Source: Pseudoroseicyclus aestuarii
Lineage (GTDB): Bacteria > Pseudomonadota > Alphaproteobacteria > Rhodobacterales > Rhodobacteraceae
Direction: 5' to 3'
NCBI RefSeq assembly: GCF_003217255.1
Contig: NZ_QJTE01000005.1
Span: forward strand, 1 to 35,508
DNA length: 35,508 nucleotides
Part shown: piece after piece, positions 33,685-35,508 of the stretch
Numbering within the stretch: position 1 is the first letter of the stretch
Layout: every line of letters starts with the position of its first letter
Position numbers and translations under genes: made by a program
Notes under the pieces: model-generated
Database searches by the model: none
Seen by the model: only the letters and a program-made list of their open reading frames with translations
Told to the model about the DNA's origin: nothing

Positions 33685-33721
33685 TAGCCTGAACCCTGCA
33701 GGACCTTGGAAAGCTGCCGTC

Positions 33722-35508
33722 ATGGACATCCTCTCTTCCCCCTACGCGCCGACCGGCGCGCTTCTGACGCTGAACGGATCGGGCCGCGACAACGGGGCCG
33801 ATCCGCTGGAACAGGGCCAACCGGCGCTGGCCGCGCTGGGGGGCGGCGGCTTCGTCGCGGCATGGACCTCCCAGGGCGGGGACGACAGCGGCACCGCGGT
33901 CATGGCGCGCCTGTTCGCGGCCGATGGTACGCCTTCGGGCGCGGACTTCCGGGTCAACAACTACACGGCCAGCGACCAGTCCCAGCCGGCGGTGACGGCT
34001 TTGCCCGGCGGCGGCTTCGCCGTGGTCTGGACCTCCCACCAGCAGGACGGCCAAGGCGACGGGATCTACATGCAGCGCTACGGCGCCGACGGGGCGCCCG
34101 CCGGAGGCGAGGTGCAGGTCAGCTCGGACGCGCCGCATGACCAGAACGCGCCGGACATCGTCGTCTCCCCGGATGGCGGAGTCTTCGTGGCCTGGTCTTC
34201 ACTCGGCCAGGACGGCAGCGGCTGGGGGGTCTACGGCCGCCGCATCGAGGCGGACGGCACACAAGGGCCCGAGGTCCGCCTGAACCAGGCAACCGAAGGC
34301 GATCAGCGCGATGTCGATCTCGCGGCCATCGGAAACCGCTTCGTCGCGGCCTGGACCGGGGACGAGACGCGCATGGCCCCCGATTACCTACTCGAGGATT
34401 CGGTCACCTTCCGGGTCATGCAGCCGGGCGGGGCCAAGGGCAGCGCCGAGATCGGTACCGGCGCCTTCGCCTTCCCGCAGCGCGGCGTCGCCGATCTGGC
34501 CGTCGCCGTCTCTGCGACGGGCCTGCACCTCGCCTGGGTGCAGGAAAGCCTGCGCGGCAACGGGTACAGCGACTACAGCAGTTTCGCGCAGAGCTTCACG
34601 CTGGAGGGCACGGCCCTCTCCCCCGTCATCGGGGTCGCCGATGGCCGCGCGATCGCGCTCGTCGGAACCGAAAGCGGCGTGCTTACCGCTGCCAGCTATG
34701 TTTCGGACTACAGGGGCGGCAGTTCCGGCGAGATCCGCTTCGACCTGCATGGCGCGGCAGGGGCAGCCCAGGGCGGGACCATCGCTCTTTCGCCTGGCCG
34801 GGACGCGCCGACGACCGGCCCCGGTCTGCCCGAGACTCCGGCCGCGATGCAGCTCTCGGACGGCAGCGTGATCCTGGCCTGGGCCCAGTCGCTGCAGGGA
34901 AGCGGGTCCGTGGATCTTCCCTCACCCGGCCCCGGCGACATCATCGCAACGAGGCTGATACCGAACGCCCTGCCCGAGGGCTCTTTCATCCTCTCCGGAG
35001 AGGCGGAGCCGGGGGCCAAGCTGACGGCGGTTCCCGATCTCGTCGATCCGGACGGGCTCGGCGCCTTCTCCTACCAGTGGTTCCGCGGCGGCGATGCGAT
35101 CGCGGAGGCCACAGGCACGACCTACAGTCTGACCGAGGCCGATCGCGGCGAGGCGATCACGGCGCGCATCACCTATACCGACGGCCATGGCGTCCAGGAC
35201 GTGGTCGAGAGCGATCCCTTCGCGAGCTTCGGCTACGAGCTTCTCGGCACGCCGAACAGGGACACGCTTACGGGCTCCGAGGGCCGGGACAGTATCCAGG
35301 GGCTGGCCGGCGATGACCTGATCCGCGGCTTCGGCGGCAGTGACAGCATCAGCGGCGGGCTCGGGGCCGATACGCTCGACGGCGGCGCGGGCGACGACGT
35401 GCTGATCGGCGGGCCGGGCGAGGGCGACCTGCGCGACGTGATCTACGGCGGCGCCGGGAACGACCGGATCGACGGCGGCTACGGCAACGACCAGCTTCAC
35501 GGCGGGAC
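33722..35508 (+). CDS. RTX protein: propeller-like repeats, Ig-like domain, shared module (partial, cut by window end)
   Basis: Open from the ATG at 33722 to the window end: 595 full codons, no stop. Residues about 35-230 hold propeller-like units (LGGGGFVAAWTSQGGDDSG, LPGGGFAVVWTSHQQDGQGD, SPDGGVFVAWSSLGQDGSG), each with a following V-x-G-R/Q-x-(F/Y) strand and D-G turn. Residues about 420-500 (AKLTAVPDLVDPDGLGAFSY, QWFRGGDAIAEATGTTYSL, ITARITYTDGHG) match a bacterial Ig-like repeat of large surface proteins. RTX nonapeptides begin near GTPNRDTLTGSEGRDSI and the shared module begins at 35408. The start is 37 bp after the previous stop, so it is probably in one transcript with it. Confidence 0.85.
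   Translation, partial: MDILSSPYAPTGALLTLNGSGRDNGADPLEQGQPALAALGGGGFVAAWTSQGGDDSGTAVMARLFAADGTPSGADFRVNNYTASDQSQPAVTALPGGGFAVVWTSHQQDGQGDGIYMQRYGADGAPAGGEVQVSSDAPHDQNAPDIVVSPDGGVFVAWSSLGQDGSGWGVYGRRIEADGTQGPEVRLNQATEGDQRDVDLAAIGNRFVAAWTGDETRMAPDYLLEDSVTFRVMQPGGAKGSAEIGTGAFAFPQRGVADLAVAVSATGLHLAWVQESLRGNGYSDYSSFAQSFTLEGTALSPVIGVADGRAIALVGTESGVLTAASYVSDYRGGSSGEIRFDLHGAAGAAQGGTIALSPGRDAPTTGPGLPETPAAMQLSDGSVILAWAQSLQGSGSVDLPSPGPGDIIATRLIPNALPEGSFILSGEAEPGAKLTAVPDLVDPDGLGAFSYQWFRGGDAIAEATGTTYSLTEADRGEAITARITYTDGHGVQDVVESDPFASFGYELLGTPNRDTLTGSEGRDSIQGLAGDDLIRGFGGSDSISGGLGADTLDGGAGDDVLIGGPGEGDLRDVIYGGAGNDRIDGGYGNDQLHGG
35408..35508 (+). repeat. Shared RTX C-terminal module, copy 5 (partial)
   Basis: First 101 bp of the module. 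Bases 35402-35506 are identical to 31016-31120 in copy 3. The window ends inside the copy. Confidence 0.85.

Overview
The window is about 70% G+C with dense, often overlapping genes. Its mix of a lipoprotein OPX exporter, WbsX/RgpF-type glycosyltransferases, sulfotransferases and many RTX proteins looks like an alphaproteobacterium of the Rhodobacterales (roseobacter/Paracoccus-like). That assignment rests on style and gene content, not on a phylogenetic marker. I saw no rRNA, tRNA, CRISPR array or insertion sequence. No gap between genes exceeds 300 bases.

Layout. (1) 1-237: the 3' end of an RTX calcium-binding protein. (2) 275-24775: a surface-polysaccharide locus. It holds an outer-membrane polysaccharide export lipoprotein, a secreted protein of unknown function, an RgpF-WbsX glycosyltransferase, three PAPS-type sulfotransferases, two paralogous GT4+GT2 sets (one split, one fused), a UDP-sulfoquinovose synthase (sqdB) directly followed by an APS reductase (cysH), an SDR sugar epimerase/dehydratase, a GT8-like gene broken by a 23-bp tandem duplication, the complete dTDP-L-rhamnose operon rfbCBDA, a kinase-fold protein, an RTX protein and a rhamnosyltransferase-like GT2. 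(3) 24870-35508: a run of RTX proteins, one on the minus strand and four or more on the plus strand.

How it works together (inference). The sugar part appears to build a rhamnose-containing surface polysaccharide with two kinds of sulfur decoration: sulfate esters from the sulfotransferases, and a C-S sulfonate from UDP-sulfoquinovose, with sulfite supplied by the adjacent APS reductase. Export needs the OPX lipoprotein plus inner-membrane parts (initiating transferase, Wzc, Wzx/Wzy or ABC transporter) that are not in this window. The RTX proteins would be secreted by a type I system, also not here, and could bind Ca2+ and the anionic polymer at the cell surface.

The most unusual structure is the RTX array. 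Four complete genes and two edge fragments carry the same colinear C-terminal module of about 181 codons (546, 546, 546 and 543 bp including stop). Their N-terminal parts are unrelated: a nidogen-like domain, an AT-rich foreign-looking domain, a CAP/SCP domain and two beta-propeller-like regions. This looks like a platform that exchanges N-terminal domains on a fixed secretion tail.
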